NCBI GenBank assembly: GCA_013823325.1
Contig: PNLY01000024.1
Coordinates: forward strand, 1-56,456
Origin: Methylobacterium sp.
GTDB lineage: Bacteria; Pseudomonadota; Alphaproteobacteria; Rhizobiales; Beijerinckiaceae
Length of the DNA stretch: 56,456 nucleotides
Direction of reading: 5' to 3'
Part shown: one piece after another, positions 26,168 through 34,824 of the stretch
Layout: each line of letters begins with the position of its first letter
Position numbering within the stretch: the first letter of the stretch is position 1
The notes under the pieces: model-generated
Told to the model about the DNA's origin: nothing
Seen by the model: the letters and a program-made list of their open reading frames with translations, nothing else
The model's database searches: none
Program-made: the position numbers and the translations under genes

Positions 26168-27102
26168 TGCTGCGTTTCCTCCTCATCCGGCTGTGCCGCG
26201 CGGCCCTGACGGTCGCGCTCGTCGTGACCTTCGCCTTCGTCGTGCTGAGGATGTCGGGCGATCCGGCGCTGATCATCATGAGCGTCGATGCGCCTCCCGA
26301 GGCCATCGCCGCCTTCCGCAAGGCCTGGGGCCTCGATGACCCGATCTGGCTGCAATATCTGCGCTATTTCTCCGCGATCGGCCAGGGCGAGCTCGGCCAG
26401 TCGATGCGCGACGGGCGTCCGGCTATGCAGCTCGTGCTCGAACGCATCCCCGCGACGCTGGCGCTGACGCTGCCGGCGCTCGCCCTCAAGCTCGGGATCG
26501 GCATCCCTGCCGGCATCTATGCCGCGCTTCATCGCGACAGCCTGATGGACCGCATCGTGATGGTGACGGCGGTCGCCGGATTCACGGTCCCCAGCTTCGT
26601 GCTCGGCCTCGTCCTGGTCTTGGTCTTCTCCGTCCAGCTCGGCTGGCTGCCCTCCGGCGGGCAGGAGAGCTGGCGCCATGCCATCCTGCCGGTGCTGACG
26701 CTCGGCATCGGCGGCGCTGCCGTGCTGGCGCGCTTCACGCGCAGCGCCATGCTCGAGGTGCTCGGCCAGTCCTATATCCGCACTGCCAGCGCCAAGGGCG
26801 TGCCCTGGTCTCGTGTCGTGCGCGGCCATGCCCTGCCCAACGCCGCGGTGCCGACGGTTACCGTCGTCGGCTTCATGGTCGGCAGCCTGATCGCCGGCGC
26901 GGTCGTGGTCGAGAGCGTGTTCTCCTGGCCCGGTGTCGGGCGGCTGCTCGTCGTCGCGGTGGCCAACCGGGATCTTGCCGTCGTGCAGTGCATCCTGCTG
27001 CTGGTCGCCATGACGATGGTCAGCGCCAATCTGATCGTCGACCTGCTCTACGGCCTGCTCGATCCGCGGCTGCGCAGTGGCGCCAAGGCGGGAGCGCATT
27101 GA
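26167..27102 (+). CDS. ABC importer permease, DppB type
   Basis: A 311-residue permease with an N-terminal first helix, a periplasmic segment with KAWGLDDPIWLQYLRYF near 58-74, and the EAA loop (RTASAKGVPWSRVVRGHALPN) near 205-225. The start codon shares one base with the upstream stop. The C-terminal LLYGLLDPRLRSG is the usual DppB ending. Channel half of the pehA-linked importer. Confidence 0.9.
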   Translation: MLRFLLIRLCRAALTVALVVTFAFVVLRMSGDPALIIMSVDAPPEAIAAFRKAWGLDDPIWLQYLRYFSAIGQGELGQSMRDGRPAMQLVLERIPATLALTLPALALKLGIGIPAGIYAALHRDSLMDRIVMVTAVAGFTVPSFVLGLVLVLVFSVQLGWLPSGGQESWRHAILPVLTLGIGGAAVLARFTRSAMLEVLGQSYIRTASAKGVPWSRVVRGHALPNAAVPTVTVVGFMVGSLIAGAVVVESVFSWPGVGRLLVVAVANRDLAVVQCILLLVAMTMVSANLIVDLLYGLLDPRLRSGAKAGAH

Positions 27103-27103
27103 G

Positions 27104-27973
27104 ATGGCCGATGTCACCGTGACCGCCGTCCCCGCCATCGACGCGGCCAAGCCGAAACCGAAGCAGCGGATTCCGTTCCTCGTCTGGTGCGGGCTGGTCT
27201 GGATCGCCTTCATCATCATCGTCGCGCTCTTCGCGGACTGGCTGACGCCCTACCGGTTCACCGCCTATGACCTGCGCAACCGGCTGGCCTTGCCCTTCCA
27301 TCCGCTGCACTGGCTCGGCACGGACGAGCTCGGCCGCGACGTGCTCTCGCGCCTGATCATCTCGGTACGGATCTCGCTGCTGGTGGCGTTCGGCGCGACC
27401 ATCATCTCGGCCGTGCTGGGGACGTTGATGGGGTTCCTCGCCGCGCATTTCCGCGGGATCGTCGAGCAGGTCGTGCTGATGCTGGCGGATTTTCAGGCGG
27501 CGATGCCCTTCCTGATCCTGGCGCTGTCGGTGCTCGCCTTCTTCGGCAACGCGCTGCCGCTCTTCATCGGCCTGATGGGGCTCTATGGCTGGGAGCGCTA
27601 TGCCCGGATCGCGCGCGGCCTTGCCATATCGGCTGGGGCGCAGGGCTATGCCGGCGCGGTGCGCCAGATCGGCGCCGCGCCGGCGCGCGTCTATCTCAAG
27701 CACATTCTGCCCAACATCGCCTCGACCCTGATCGTCTCGATGACGCTGACCTTCCCAGAGGTCATCCTGCTCGAAAGCGGGCTTTCCTTCCTGGGCCTCG
27801 GCGTGCAGCCGCCGATGACGAGCCTCGGCAACATGGTGGGCTATGGCCGCGAATACCTGACCCGCGCGCCCTGGATCATGCTGGCGCCCGCCTTCACGAT
27901 CGTGCTGACGACGCTCGCCGTCAGCCTCGTCGGCGACTGGCTGCGCGACAAGCTCGACCCGACGCTGCGCTGA
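27104..27973 (+). CDS. ABC importer permease, DppC type
   Basis: A 289-residue permease whose ATG at 27104 follows the upstream stop by 1 nt and has GGGAG about 9 nt upstream. It has a cytoplasmic N-terminus, a first helix near 30-45, an LGTDELGRDVLSR segment near 72-84, and an EAA loop with IAPARVYLKHILPN. It ends with GDWLRDKLDPTLR as in DppC proteins. Last gene of the importer operon. Confidence 0.9.
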   Translation: MADVTVTAVPAIDAAKPKPKQRIPFLVWCGLVWIAFIIIVALFADWLTPYRFTAYDLRNRLALPFHPLHWLGTDELGRDVLSRLIISVRISLLVAFGATIISAVLGTLMGFLAAHFRGIVEQVVLMLADFQAAMPFLILALSVLAFFGNALPLFIGLMGLYGWERYARIARGLAISAGAQGYAGAVRQIGAAPARVYLKHILPNIASTLIVSMTLTFPEVILLESGLSFLGLGVQPPMTSLGNMVGYGREYLTRAPWIMLAPAFTIVLTTLAVSLVGDWLRDKLDPTLR

Positions 27974-28128
27974 ACGGATAACCCGGCTGCCGCCACGATC
28001 GAGCCTTCGGCTTACAGATCATTCAGAGCGCCGGAAAGCGGACGTCAAAAGAGGAGTGCGCCGGGTCAGGCTCCTGTCGGTGCTGGCCTGCGCGCAGCAA
28101 CTCCGATCGCTCTCTCGGAAGCTTGGCC

Positions 28129-28887
28129 TCACGTCGAGCGGCCGATCAGCCGGTCCTCGACATTCTGAAGATGTCGGCGCATCGCGTCGGCCGCCCCCGC
28201 GGGTTCCCGGTGGGCGATGGCGTCGACCATCCTGTCATGATCTTCGAAACTATGGTGGTCGCTCGGTGGGCTGCCATGGCTCGGCCGCGGTCGCCCCCAG
28301 GTGACGGCCCGGCGCACGGCGTTCAGCGTGTCGAACAGCGCGAGCAGGATCGGGTTGTGCGCAGCCTCTGCGATCTGGTGGTGAAAGCGCGCGTCGTAAG
28401 CCTCGTACTCGCGCCAGGTCGTCGAGCTGCGGCAAGCCTCGTTCAACTCGGCGAGCGTCGCGATTTCTGCCGCCGTGGCATTGATCGTCGCGAGGCGGGC
28501 GAGTTCCGGCTCGAGCGCTATGCGCGCCTTCATCACCTGGATCGGGTTGCTGCGTTGCGCCAGATCCGAGATGTCCACCAATTGCGGCGGCCGGGCTCCG
28601 ACGAAGGTACCCTTGCCGACATGGCGCCAGAGCTGCCCCTCGCGCTCGAGTACGGCCAGGCCCCTGCGCAATTCGGCACGCTTGACGCCGAGCATCTCGG
28701 CAAGTTCCCGCTCGGGCGGCAGCCGCCCGTCATCCGGGAGCCGCGCGGAGGCGAGGAAACCGTAAAGCTGCGTCAGCACCCCCGAATGGGCGGTATCGGC
28801 CGGAGGGGTGACTTTCTGATCCATCATGACGTGACCGGCGACAGGTATGTCCTCTTGATTCCACGGATCACCAGTGATTGCAACCAT
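28129..28887 (-). CDS. GntR-family (FadR subgroup) regulator
   Basis: The protein has an N-terminal winged helix around residues 40-100 (LPPERELAEMLGVKRAELRRGLAVLEREG) and a C-terminal all-helical FCD effector domain with a His-rich pocket (RFHHQIAEAAHNP near 165). The ORF gives 252 residues from 28887, but no start has a good ribosome site; ATGs at 28827 and 28824 are plausible and would leave the inverted repeat at 28882-28900 upstream of the gene. It diverges from a NitT/TauT-type importer and probably represses it until a substrate is present. Confidence 0.85.
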   Translation of the reverse strand: MVAITGDPWNQEDIPVAGHVMMDQKVTPPADTAHSGVLTQLYGFLASARLPDDGRLPPERELAEMLGVKRAELRRGLAVLEREGQLWRHVGKGTFVGARPPQLVDISDLAQRSNPIQVMKARIALEPELARLATINATAAEIATLAELNEACRSSTTWREYEAYDARFHHQIAEAAHNPILLALFDTLNAVRRAVTWGRPRPSHGSPPSDHHSFEDHDRMVDAIAHREPAGAADAMRRHLQNVEDRLIGRST

Positions 28888-29011
28888 TATGAGATTGGTT
28901 GGAGCAATGGCGCCCAGAGGACCGCTGTTGCCGAATTATTTCGAATGATTACGGCCTTGACACGATCAATTCGTCACATGACACTGCCCAAATAAAAATT
29001 GGTTGCGACCA
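28882..29011. promoter_or_regulatory. Candidate GntR operators in divergent region
   Basis: Two inverted repeats fit FadR-subgroup sites loosely: AACCA and TGGTT separated by 9 nt (28882-28900), and TGGT-TGCG-ACCA at 29000-29011. The second sits 43 nt upstream of the binding-protein start. The usual FadR-type spacing is TGGT-N3-ACCA, so the second site is one nucleotide wide. Confidence 0.35.
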
Positions 29012-29054
29012 CATCGCGCAAAAGGCCAATGAAAATCATGGGAGGAGGCAGGTC

Positions 29055-30068
29055 ATGAAGCCCTTGGGAGGAAGACTGTCGGCCATGTTCGGTGCCGTTG
29101 CCGTTGCCGTTGCCGTTGCCGTCGCGGCCGGCCTGATATTCGGGAGCATCGAGGCGCAGGCGCAGAGCAAGGTCCGCATCGCACTGGGAGACGTGCTGTC
29201 GACCGAGACACTCGCCATGGTGATCGCGCTCGATCGCGCCAAGGAGAAGGGTGTCGACTACCAGGTGACGCATTTCTCGAAGGAGGATCTCGCCATCCAG
29301 GCCGTGATCAATGGACAGGCGGATCTGGGCATCGGCACGCCCTATGCCGTCGTCCAGAAGAGCAAGGCGCCGTTGCGCGTGCTCTTCCAGGGCACGCGGC
29401 TCGTCTTCTTTCCGGTCGCCGACAAGGCCTACAAGTCGTGGAAGGACATGAACGGCCAGCCGATCACCTTCCACGCCCGCGCGACGGGGACCGAGGCCAT
29501 CGGCAACATCATCGCCAAGCGCGAAGGCATCCAGTTCGGCGAGCGCAGCTATGTGCCCGGATCCGAGAACCGGATCATCGGCATGATGAAGGGCCAGATC
29601 AAGGCCACCGTCGTCGACTTCGCCAACAAGAACCTGCTGCTGGAGAAGGCGGGCGACCGCTTCCACGTCCTTCCCGGCGTCAGCGAGCCCGCCTCCGACG
29701 AGACCCTGTTCGGGCAGATCGAGTGGATCAAGAAGAACGAGAAGCAGGTGGACATCATCGTCACCGAATTCCTGCGGCTCTGGCAGGAAATGGCGGCCAA
29801 TCCGGGAATAGTCGAGCAGGAGCGCAGCAAGCGCAAGCTGATGGCCGACCAGCCGAAGGAGGTGCTGGAGGGCATCACCAAGTTCTACACGATGGCGACC
29901 AAGGAGGGCGTCTATGCGCCGACCGGCGGCAGCGCCGAAATCGCGAAGGCCGATTTCGAGTTCTACACCGAGGCCGGACAGATGCAGGGGCCGGCGGGCG
30001 AGCTGAAGGTCGACGACTTCTGGTATCTCGCGCCGCTCGAACGGGCACGCAAGGCGCTGGGCAGCTAG
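29055..30068 (+). CDS. NitT/TauT-type ABC substrate-binding protein
   Basis: A 337-residue periplasmic protein of the SsuA/TauA/NMT1 type. The signal peptide (about 1-36, ending AQAQ) contains five Ala-Val pairs encoded by a GCCGTT repeat. An INGQADLGIGTPYAVVQ segment near 95-110 is typical of the fold. GGAGGAGG lies just before the ATG at 29055; the ORF is open further upstream without a site. It is followed by permease, ATPase and a second permease, so it feeds one importer. The enzyme at the end of the operon suggests an aromatic-acid-derived ligand. Confidence 0.85.
   Translation: MKPLGGRLSAMFGAVAVAVAVAVAAGLIFGSIEAQAQSKVRIALGDVLSTETLAMVIALDRAKEKGVDYQVTHFSKEDLAIQAVINGQADLGIGTPYAVVQKSKAPLRVLFQGTRLVFFPVADKAYKSWKDMNGQPITFHARATGTEAIGNIIAKREGIQFGERSYVPGSENRIIGMMKGQIKATVVDFANKNLLLEKAGDRFHVLPGVSEPASDETLFGQIEWIKKNEKQVDIIVTEFLRLWQEMAANPGIVEQERSKRKLMADQPKEVLEGITKFYTMATKEGVYAPTGGSAEIAKADFEFYTEAGQMQGPAGELKVDDFWYLAPLERARKALGS
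29094..29123 (+). repeat. GCCGTT hexanucleotide repeat in signal-peptide coding region
   Basis: Four perfect GCCGTT units and a fifth GCCGTC run in frame and encode (Ala-Val)5 in the hydrophobic core of the binding protein's signal peptide. Copy-number change would add or remove two residues without a frameshift. Confidence 0.85.
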
Positions 30069-30160
30069 GCCGAGCTCGCGCCCTGTCCAGCCAACCGGCA
30101 TGCCGGGCGCTGACGGTCCGGCCTGCCCCTTGCTGTGCCTCCCGAGTGGAGTGACCTCCC

Positions 30161-30979
30161 TTGCAGATATCCAACCTTTCGACCGCTCTCCCGACCCGCC
30201 CTGCGCCTGCGACCAGCGACTGGCGCGATGTGCTTATCCACCCGCTCGTGCTGCGTCTTCTTTCCTTCGCGGCCGTGCTTGCGCTCTGGGAATATGCCGG
30301 GCGCATTCCGTTGAGCCCGGCCTTCCCGACCTTCCTCGAAACCATGGGCGGGCTCGGCGCGATCATCGCCGATGGAACGCTCTCCAAGGCCTTCCTGATC
30401 ACGCTCTACCCGCTCGTGATCGGCCTTGCCGTGTCCGTCCTGCTCGGTGTCGGGCTCGGCGTGCTGATGGGCCTGCACGAGCCATCGGAATGGCTGATCG
30501 CGCCACTCTTCATCATCGCGCAGGCCGCGCCGCTGGCGGCGCTCATCCCGATCCTGACCTTCGCCTATGGCATCGGCCTCACCGCCAAGATCATGACGGT
30601 CTGCATCATGGCGATGCCGGTCATCGTGCTGAACACGCTGGGCGCAGTGCGCAACACGCCAAAATCGCTTCTGGAAATGAGCCGGTCCTTCCTTGCCAGC
30701 CGCAGCCAGGGCATCCGCCTCGTCATCCTGCCCGCGGCGAGCCCGATGATCTTCGCGGGTCTCCGGCTCGGCTGCGCGGCTGCCTTCATCGGCGTGATCC
30801 TCGCCGAGCTGCTGATCACGCCGACCGGGATCGGCGACGTAATCTCCTACAACCAGTCGGTCGCCGACTATCCCAAGATGTACGCCGCCATTCTCGCCAT
30901 CATCGTGTTCGCGGTCCTGTTCATCGAGCTGCTCGAACGGATCGAGGTCACTCTGTTCCGACCGGAGAGCCGCGCATGA
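30161..30979 (+). CDS. NitT/TauT-type ABC permease 1
   Basis: A 272-residue permease read from a TTG at 30161, with GGAG about 10 nt upstream; no ATG is available near this position. Six hydrophobic segments are visible and the EAA loop (LEMSRSFLASRSQGIRLVILP) lies near 170-190. It overlaps the ATPase gene by 4 bp. A second permease gene follows the ATPase, so the channel is probably a heterodimer. Confidence 0.85.
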   Translation: MQISNLSTALPTRPAPATSDWRDVLIHPLVLRLLSFAAVLALWEYAGRIPLSPAFPTFLETMGGLGAIIADGTLSKAFLITLYPLVIGLAVSVLLGVGLGVLMGLHEPSEWLIAPLFIIAQAAPLAALIPILTFAYGIGLTAKIMTVCIMAMPVIVLNTLGAVRNTPKSLLEMSRSFLASRSQGIRLVILPAASPMIFAGLRLGCAAAFIGVILAELLITPTGIGDVISYNQSVADYPKMYAAILAIIVFAVLFIELLERIEVTLFRPESRA

Positions 30980-31803
30980 CCCTCGATATGGAAGCTCTGA
31001 CGCCGCGGGCGATGACCGATCCGGCAGCGATCCCGGCGCTCGCCACCCGGCCGATCGTCGAGGTCAAGAGCGTCTCGAAGACTTATGCGGGCGGCATCGA
31101 GGCGCTCAGCGGCATATCGCTGGACTTTCCGGAGGGGCGGCTGACGACCCTGCTGGGCCCGTCCGGCTGCGGCAAGACCACGCTCCTCAAGATCATCGCG
31201 GGCCTGATCCCGGCCAGCGGCGGCCAGGTCTTCGTCGATGGCCGCGAGGTGAAGGGGCCGGGCCCCGAGCGCGCCTTCGTCTTCCAGGATTTCGCGCTGA
31301 TGCCCTGGGCGAGCGTCATCCGCAATGTCGCCTTCGGGCTCGAACTGCGCGGGGTCGCTCATGGCGAGCGCGAGGCGATCGCCGAACGCCAGATCGCGCG
31401 TGTCGGCCTCAAAGGCTTCGAGCGCAAATATCCGCACGAGCTCTCGGGCGGCATGCGCCAGCGCGTCGGCCTTGCCCGCGCGCTCGCGGTCGACGCGAAG
31501 GTCGTGCTGATGGACGAGCCGTTCTCGGCCGTCGACGAGCAGACGCGCCGCAAATTCCAGGAGGAGTTGCTCGAGCTCGTCGCCAACGAAGGCAAGTCCT
31601 TCATCTTCGTGACGCACAGCATCGAGGAGGCGGTCTACGTCTCCGACCGGATCGCGCTGCTCTCGCGCCGACCGAGCCGCGTCTCGGCGATCATCGAGCC
31701 GAAAATCGTGCGCGGCGGCGACCCGGAGAAGATCAGGCGCAACAGCGCCTATCTCGATGTCGTCGAGGACATCTGGCAGCAGCTCAAGCATTATCTGGAT
31801 TAG
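30976..31803 (+). CDS. NitT/TauT-type ABC ATPase
   Basis: A 275-residue ATPase with Walker A GPSGCGKT at 61-68, Q-loop FVFQDFALMPW near 103, signature LSGGMRQR near 157 and Walker B VVLMDEP near 177. The first 25 residues are an extension before the domain. Its ATG at 30976 overlaps the stop of permease 1 (ATGA). Confidence 0.9.
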   Translation: MTLDMEALTPRAMTDPAAIPALATRPIVEVKSVSKTYAGGIEALSGISLDFPEGRLTTLLGPSGCGKTTLLKIIAGLIPASGGQVFVDGREVKGPGPERAFVFQDFALMPWASVIRNVAFGLELRGVAHGEREAIAERQIARVGLKGFERKYPHELSGGMRQRVGLARALAVDAKVVLMDEPFSAVDEQTRRKFQEELLELVANEGKSFIFVTHSIEEAVYVSDRIALLSRRPSRVSAIIEPKIVRGGDPEKIRRNSAYLDVVEDIWQQLKHYLD

Positions 31804-31812
31804 GAGGCGGCC

Positions 31813-32565
31813 ATGGTCATTTCCGGCGTCCGCCTTCCCATGATGACGTCACTCATCGTCTGGGCCGTGATCTGGGAGATCGCCGGCCATACCGAGGCCG
31901 GGTTCATCTTGCCGCCGCTGTCGCGCATCATCTGGCGCGTCTTCGAGATCGTCCCGACCGCTTCGTTCCTCGACGCGCTACTGATCACCGGCCGTGCCTT
32001 CCTCTTCGGCAACGCCATCGCGATCGGCATCGGCGTCCCGCTCGGGATCCTGATGGGCCGCTCGGTCATCGCCGACCGGCTTCTCCTGCCCTGGGTGAAC
32101 CTCTTCCTCTCGGCGCCGCTCAGCGCTCTGGTCCCGGTGATCATGGTGCTGTTCGGCCTCGGCGAGACGACGATTATCCTCACCGTCGTGCTGTTCTCGA
32201 TGTGGATCATCGTGCTCAACACGCGCGCTGGCATCCGTGCCATCTCGCCCTCGCTGGTCGAGATGGCCCGCAGCTTCGGCGCCAATGCCTGGCAGGCCTT
32301 CAGCCGGATCTATCTCTGGGCGGCGCTGCCCGAGATCCTCGCCGGGATCCGGCTCGGCATGATCCGCGCGGTGAAGGGCGTGATCATCGGACAACTGCTC
32401 GTCTCCGTCGTCGGCTTCGGCACGCTGTTCGAGATCTATCAGTCGCACTTCCTGATGGAGCACTTCTGGGCGCTGCTGCTGGTGCTTTTCAGCTTCGCCT
32501 TCACCCTCAACGAGTTGCTGGCCGGGCTCGAACGTCGGTTCGCCTATTACGCCGCCTCGCGCTGA
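31813..32565 (+). CDS. NitT/TauT-type ABC permease 2
   Basis: A 250-residue permease with AGGAGG 6 nt before its ATG. The EAA loop (VEMARSFGANAWQAFSRIYLWAALPE) lies near 152-177. It is clearly different in sequence from permease 1, so the two most likely pair in one transporter served by the single ATPase between them. Confidence 0.87.
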   Translation: MVISGVRLPMMTSLIVWAVIWEIAGHTEAGFILPPLSRIIWRVFEIVPTASFLDALLITGRAFLFGNAIAIGIGVPLGILMGRSVIADRLLLPWVNLFLSAPLSALVPVIMVLFGLGETTIILTVVLFSMWIIVLNTRAGIRAISPSLVEMARSFGANAWQAFSRIYLWAALPEILAGIRLGMIRAVKGVIIGQLLVSVVGFGTLFEIYQSHFLMEHFWALLLVLFSFAFTLNELLAGLERRFAYYAASR

Positions 32566-32597
32566 CCCATCCTCTTGCCAACGAAGGACCCAGCAAG

Positions 32598-33302
32598 ATG
32601 AATATCGCCACGCCTCAGAACCACGTCGTCCAGGCCCCGGCGCCGGTTTCGCTCCCGGTGCGCGGGACGCAGAGCCGCTTCCCGGTCCACCGCATCTATT
32701 GCGTCGGCCGCAACTACGCCGCCCACACGATCGAGATGGGCGGAGACCCGAACCGCGAGGCGCCCTTCTTCTTCCAGAAGAACCCCGACAACATCGTCCT
32801 CGATGGCGCCGATTTTCCCTATCCGCCGCGCAGCAGCAATGTTCACCACGAGATCGAGATGATCGTCGCGCTCGCCAAGGGCGGCAAGGACATTCCCCTC
32901 GAAAGCGCGCTCGACCACGTCTACGGCTATGCAGTCGGCCTCGACATGACCCGGCGCGACCTGCAGGACGAGTGCAAGAAGGCGGCAAGGCCCTGGGAGA
33001 TCGGCAAGGCCTTCGAGCATTCGGCGCCGATGGGCGAGATCGTTCCGGCGAGCGCGATCGGGCACCCTGAGAACGGGGCGATCTGGCTCAAGGTCAACGG
33101 CGAGATCCGCCAGCAGGGCGACCTCAACCACATGATCTGGAAGGTGCCGGAGATGATCTCCTACCTTTCCGGCCTGTTCGAGCTGCAGCCGGGCGACCTG
33201 ATCATGTCGGGCACCCCTTCCGGCGTCGGTGCGATCGTGCGCGGCGACGTGATGGAAGGTCATATCGAGGGCATCGGCACCCTGCACACCAAGGTGGTCT
33301 GA
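32598..33302 (+). CDS. Fumarylpyruvate hydrolase-like FAH-family enzyme
   Basis: A 234-residue fumarylacetoacetate hydrolase-family enzyme. YCVGRNYAAH near 34-43 and FFFQKNPDN near 56-64 are the family signature, with metal ligands in HHEIEMIV (two Glu near 84-86) and in GLDMTRRDLQ (Asp near 116). The small size and sequence pattern are closest to fumarylpyruvate hydrolases of gentisate-type ring cleavage, but the substrate could be another acylpyruvate or beta-diketone. AAGGA lies 9 nt upstream of the ATG. It ends the importer operon and is followed by a strong hairpin. Confidence 0.85.
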   Translation: MNIATPQNHVVQAPAPVSLPVRGTQSRFPVHRIYCVGRNYAAHTIEMGGDPNREAPFFFQKNPDNIVLDGADFPYPPRSSNVHHEIEMIVALAKGGKDIPLESALDHVYGYAVGLDMTRRDLQDECKKAARPWEIGKAFEHSAPMGEIVPASAIGHPENGAIWLKVNGEIRQQGDLNHMIWKVPEMISYLSGLFELQPGDLIMSGTPSGVGAIVRGDVMEGHIEGIGTLHTKVV

Positions 33303-33307
33303 CCGGC

Positions 33308-33344
33308 AGCGACTGCGGCCCGTGGAAGGCGGGCCGCAGTCGCT
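33308..33344 (+). terminator. Perfect 15-bp hairpin after the FAH gene
   Basis: AGCGACTGCGGCCCG (33308-33322) and its exact complement (33330-33344) enclose a 7-nt loop, 6 nt after the stop codon. No T-tract follows (GATATT), so it may stop transcription poorly and instead protect the mRNA end. It marks the end of the operon. Confidence 0.6.
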
Positions 33345-33914
33345 GATATTGCCGCGGAAGGGGAGGCTCGGACCAAGTCGTCGGCGGATGGCTTGCCGCG
33401 ACAGCTCCGCCGGCGCCGTCCTCGAGGGCGGGGCCGGAGATAGGCGAGGGCACTGCGTATCGGCCATTCGAGCAACTTCAAGAAGGCCCGGAGGTTCGAT
33501 CACCTGGCGCAATGTCCGTCATCAGTTTGGGGGGCGCGAGGCGAAACCTTGAGGCCTGATCGCTCCGCCGGGTCCAGGGGCCGTGGCCGCGAATGCCGCT
33601 TCGCCACCGCCATCTCCAGAGGAGATTGGGTGGCATATCAAGCTCATGACGTCACCGACCAGCAGAAAGATCGCGAAGCCGAAATCGTGGCTGCTCGCGC
33701 AGGACATCGTGCGAGCGGCCTTGGCAGCGTGATCCCTTGGCCGGCATTGGGGTCGCTTGCAGTCGCCCTCCGCATCAGGGATGCGCTCGCGCGCCACGGT
33801 GAACGCGCCCGCCGCGTGGCGCTGCCGCAGCGCGACCGCCCGTGTCCTGTCAGATAGGAGTAGCCAAGCCGCCGCGCTTCAGCAGGTATCCCCGTTTGAC
33901 CTTGGGCCGAGCCT
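33345..33914. other. 570-bp stretch without a convincing gene
   Basis: After the hairpin up to the LysR stop codon I find only short ORFs on both strands (for example 33549-33857, rightward) without ribosome sites or recognisable sequence. Codon periodicity is weak. It may contain a decayed gene, but nothing can be identified. Confidence 0.4.
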
Positions 33915-34817
33915 CTAGCTCCAGCTCGTCCGCGCGATATCGTCGCAAAGTTGGCGCGCGAACTGTTTGGCCGGCGCGCTCAATGTGCGCTCCGAGGCTG
34001 TGAGCAGGCCGATGCGGCCGCGATTGATCGCCTGTGAGGCAAAGGGACGCCAGACCAGCTCGCCCAGTTCCAGCTCCTCCAGGAAGCCGAGCCGGGTGAA
34101 GAAGGCGATGCCCATGCCCAGGCGGATCGAGCGCTTCAGCATCTGGATCGAGTTTGAGGTCAGGCGCGGCACGAGCCCGGCGCGGAACGCCGCGAAATCC
34201 GGATCGATATCGGCGGAGCGCGGCAGCGGCCCGGCCTGGGCCAGGAACGGGTAGGCCTTGGCTTCGTCGAAGCTGATGCTGGCCTTGGCGGCGAGCGGAT
34301 GGTCGAACGGCATGATCACGCCGAGCGGCGCCTTGATCTCGGCCAGAAGCTCGGTGCCCTTGTCGATCTGGCCGACGAAGGTGAAGCCGATATCGGCGCG
34401 TCCATCGATCAGCTGGTCCGGCACCTCCTGAGGCGCCACAGCCAAGACGGTGAAGACGACGGCGGGGAAGGCCGTCCGGAAACGGTCGATGGCACGGGGC
34501 ACGAAGTCGATCAGCAGCGAGTCCACTGCCGAAATCGTCACATGCCCCGATCGCGCTTCGCGCAGATCGTCGATCGCGATGCGAACGCGGTCGAAATCAT
34601 GGAAGGTCGCCGTGACATGGCGCAGCAACAATTCGCCGGCTGCGGTCAGTTTCATGCCCGACGCCTGCCGCTCGAACAGCGGCGTGCCGAACTCGGCTTC
34701 GAGCTTGAGGATCTGCCGGTTCAGGGCGCTGGCGGCGACGTTCAGCTGGCTCGCCGCCTTGCGGACCGAGCCGCGCCGGGCCGTCTCGCGAAAATAGGCG
34801 AGGGCAGCCGCATGCAT
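33915..34817 (-). CDS. LysR-family transcriptional regulator
   Basis: A 300-residue LysR protein from the ATG at 34817. The N-terminal helix-turn-helix is at about 5-65 (RRGSVRKAASQLNVAASALNRQILKLEAEFGTPLFER), followed by the effector-binding domain. A longer frame back to 34898 runs into the ferredoxin gene. It lies at the 3' end of the operon it probably controls, rather than diverging from it. The start is 8 nt beyond the ferredoxin stop. Confidence 0.87.
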   Translation of the reverse strand: MHAAALAYFRETARRGSVRKAASQLNVAASALNRQILKLEAEFGTPLFERQASGMKLTAAGELLLRHVTATFHDFDRVRIAIDDLREARSGHVTISAVDSLLIDFVPRAIDRFRTAFPAVVFTVLAVAPQEVPDQLIDGRADIGFTFVGQIDKGTELLAEIKAPLGVIMPFDHPLAAKASISFDEAKAYPFLAQAGPLPRSADIDPDFAAFRAGLVPRLTSNSIQMLKRSIRLGMGIAFFTRLGFLEELELGELVWRPFASQAINRGRIGLLTASERTLSAPAKQFARQLCDDIARTSWS

Positions 34818-34824
34818 CGCGGAT

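Noticed and set aside
30100..30975. Extension of the NitT/TauT ATPase frame back to 30100
   Set aside because: The extra 292 codons overlap permease 1 in another frame; the ATG at 30976 with its 4-bp overlap is the natural start.
33549..33857. Rightward ORF of 102 codons in the gap after the FAH operon
   Set aside because: No ribosome site and no convincing protein-like pattern.
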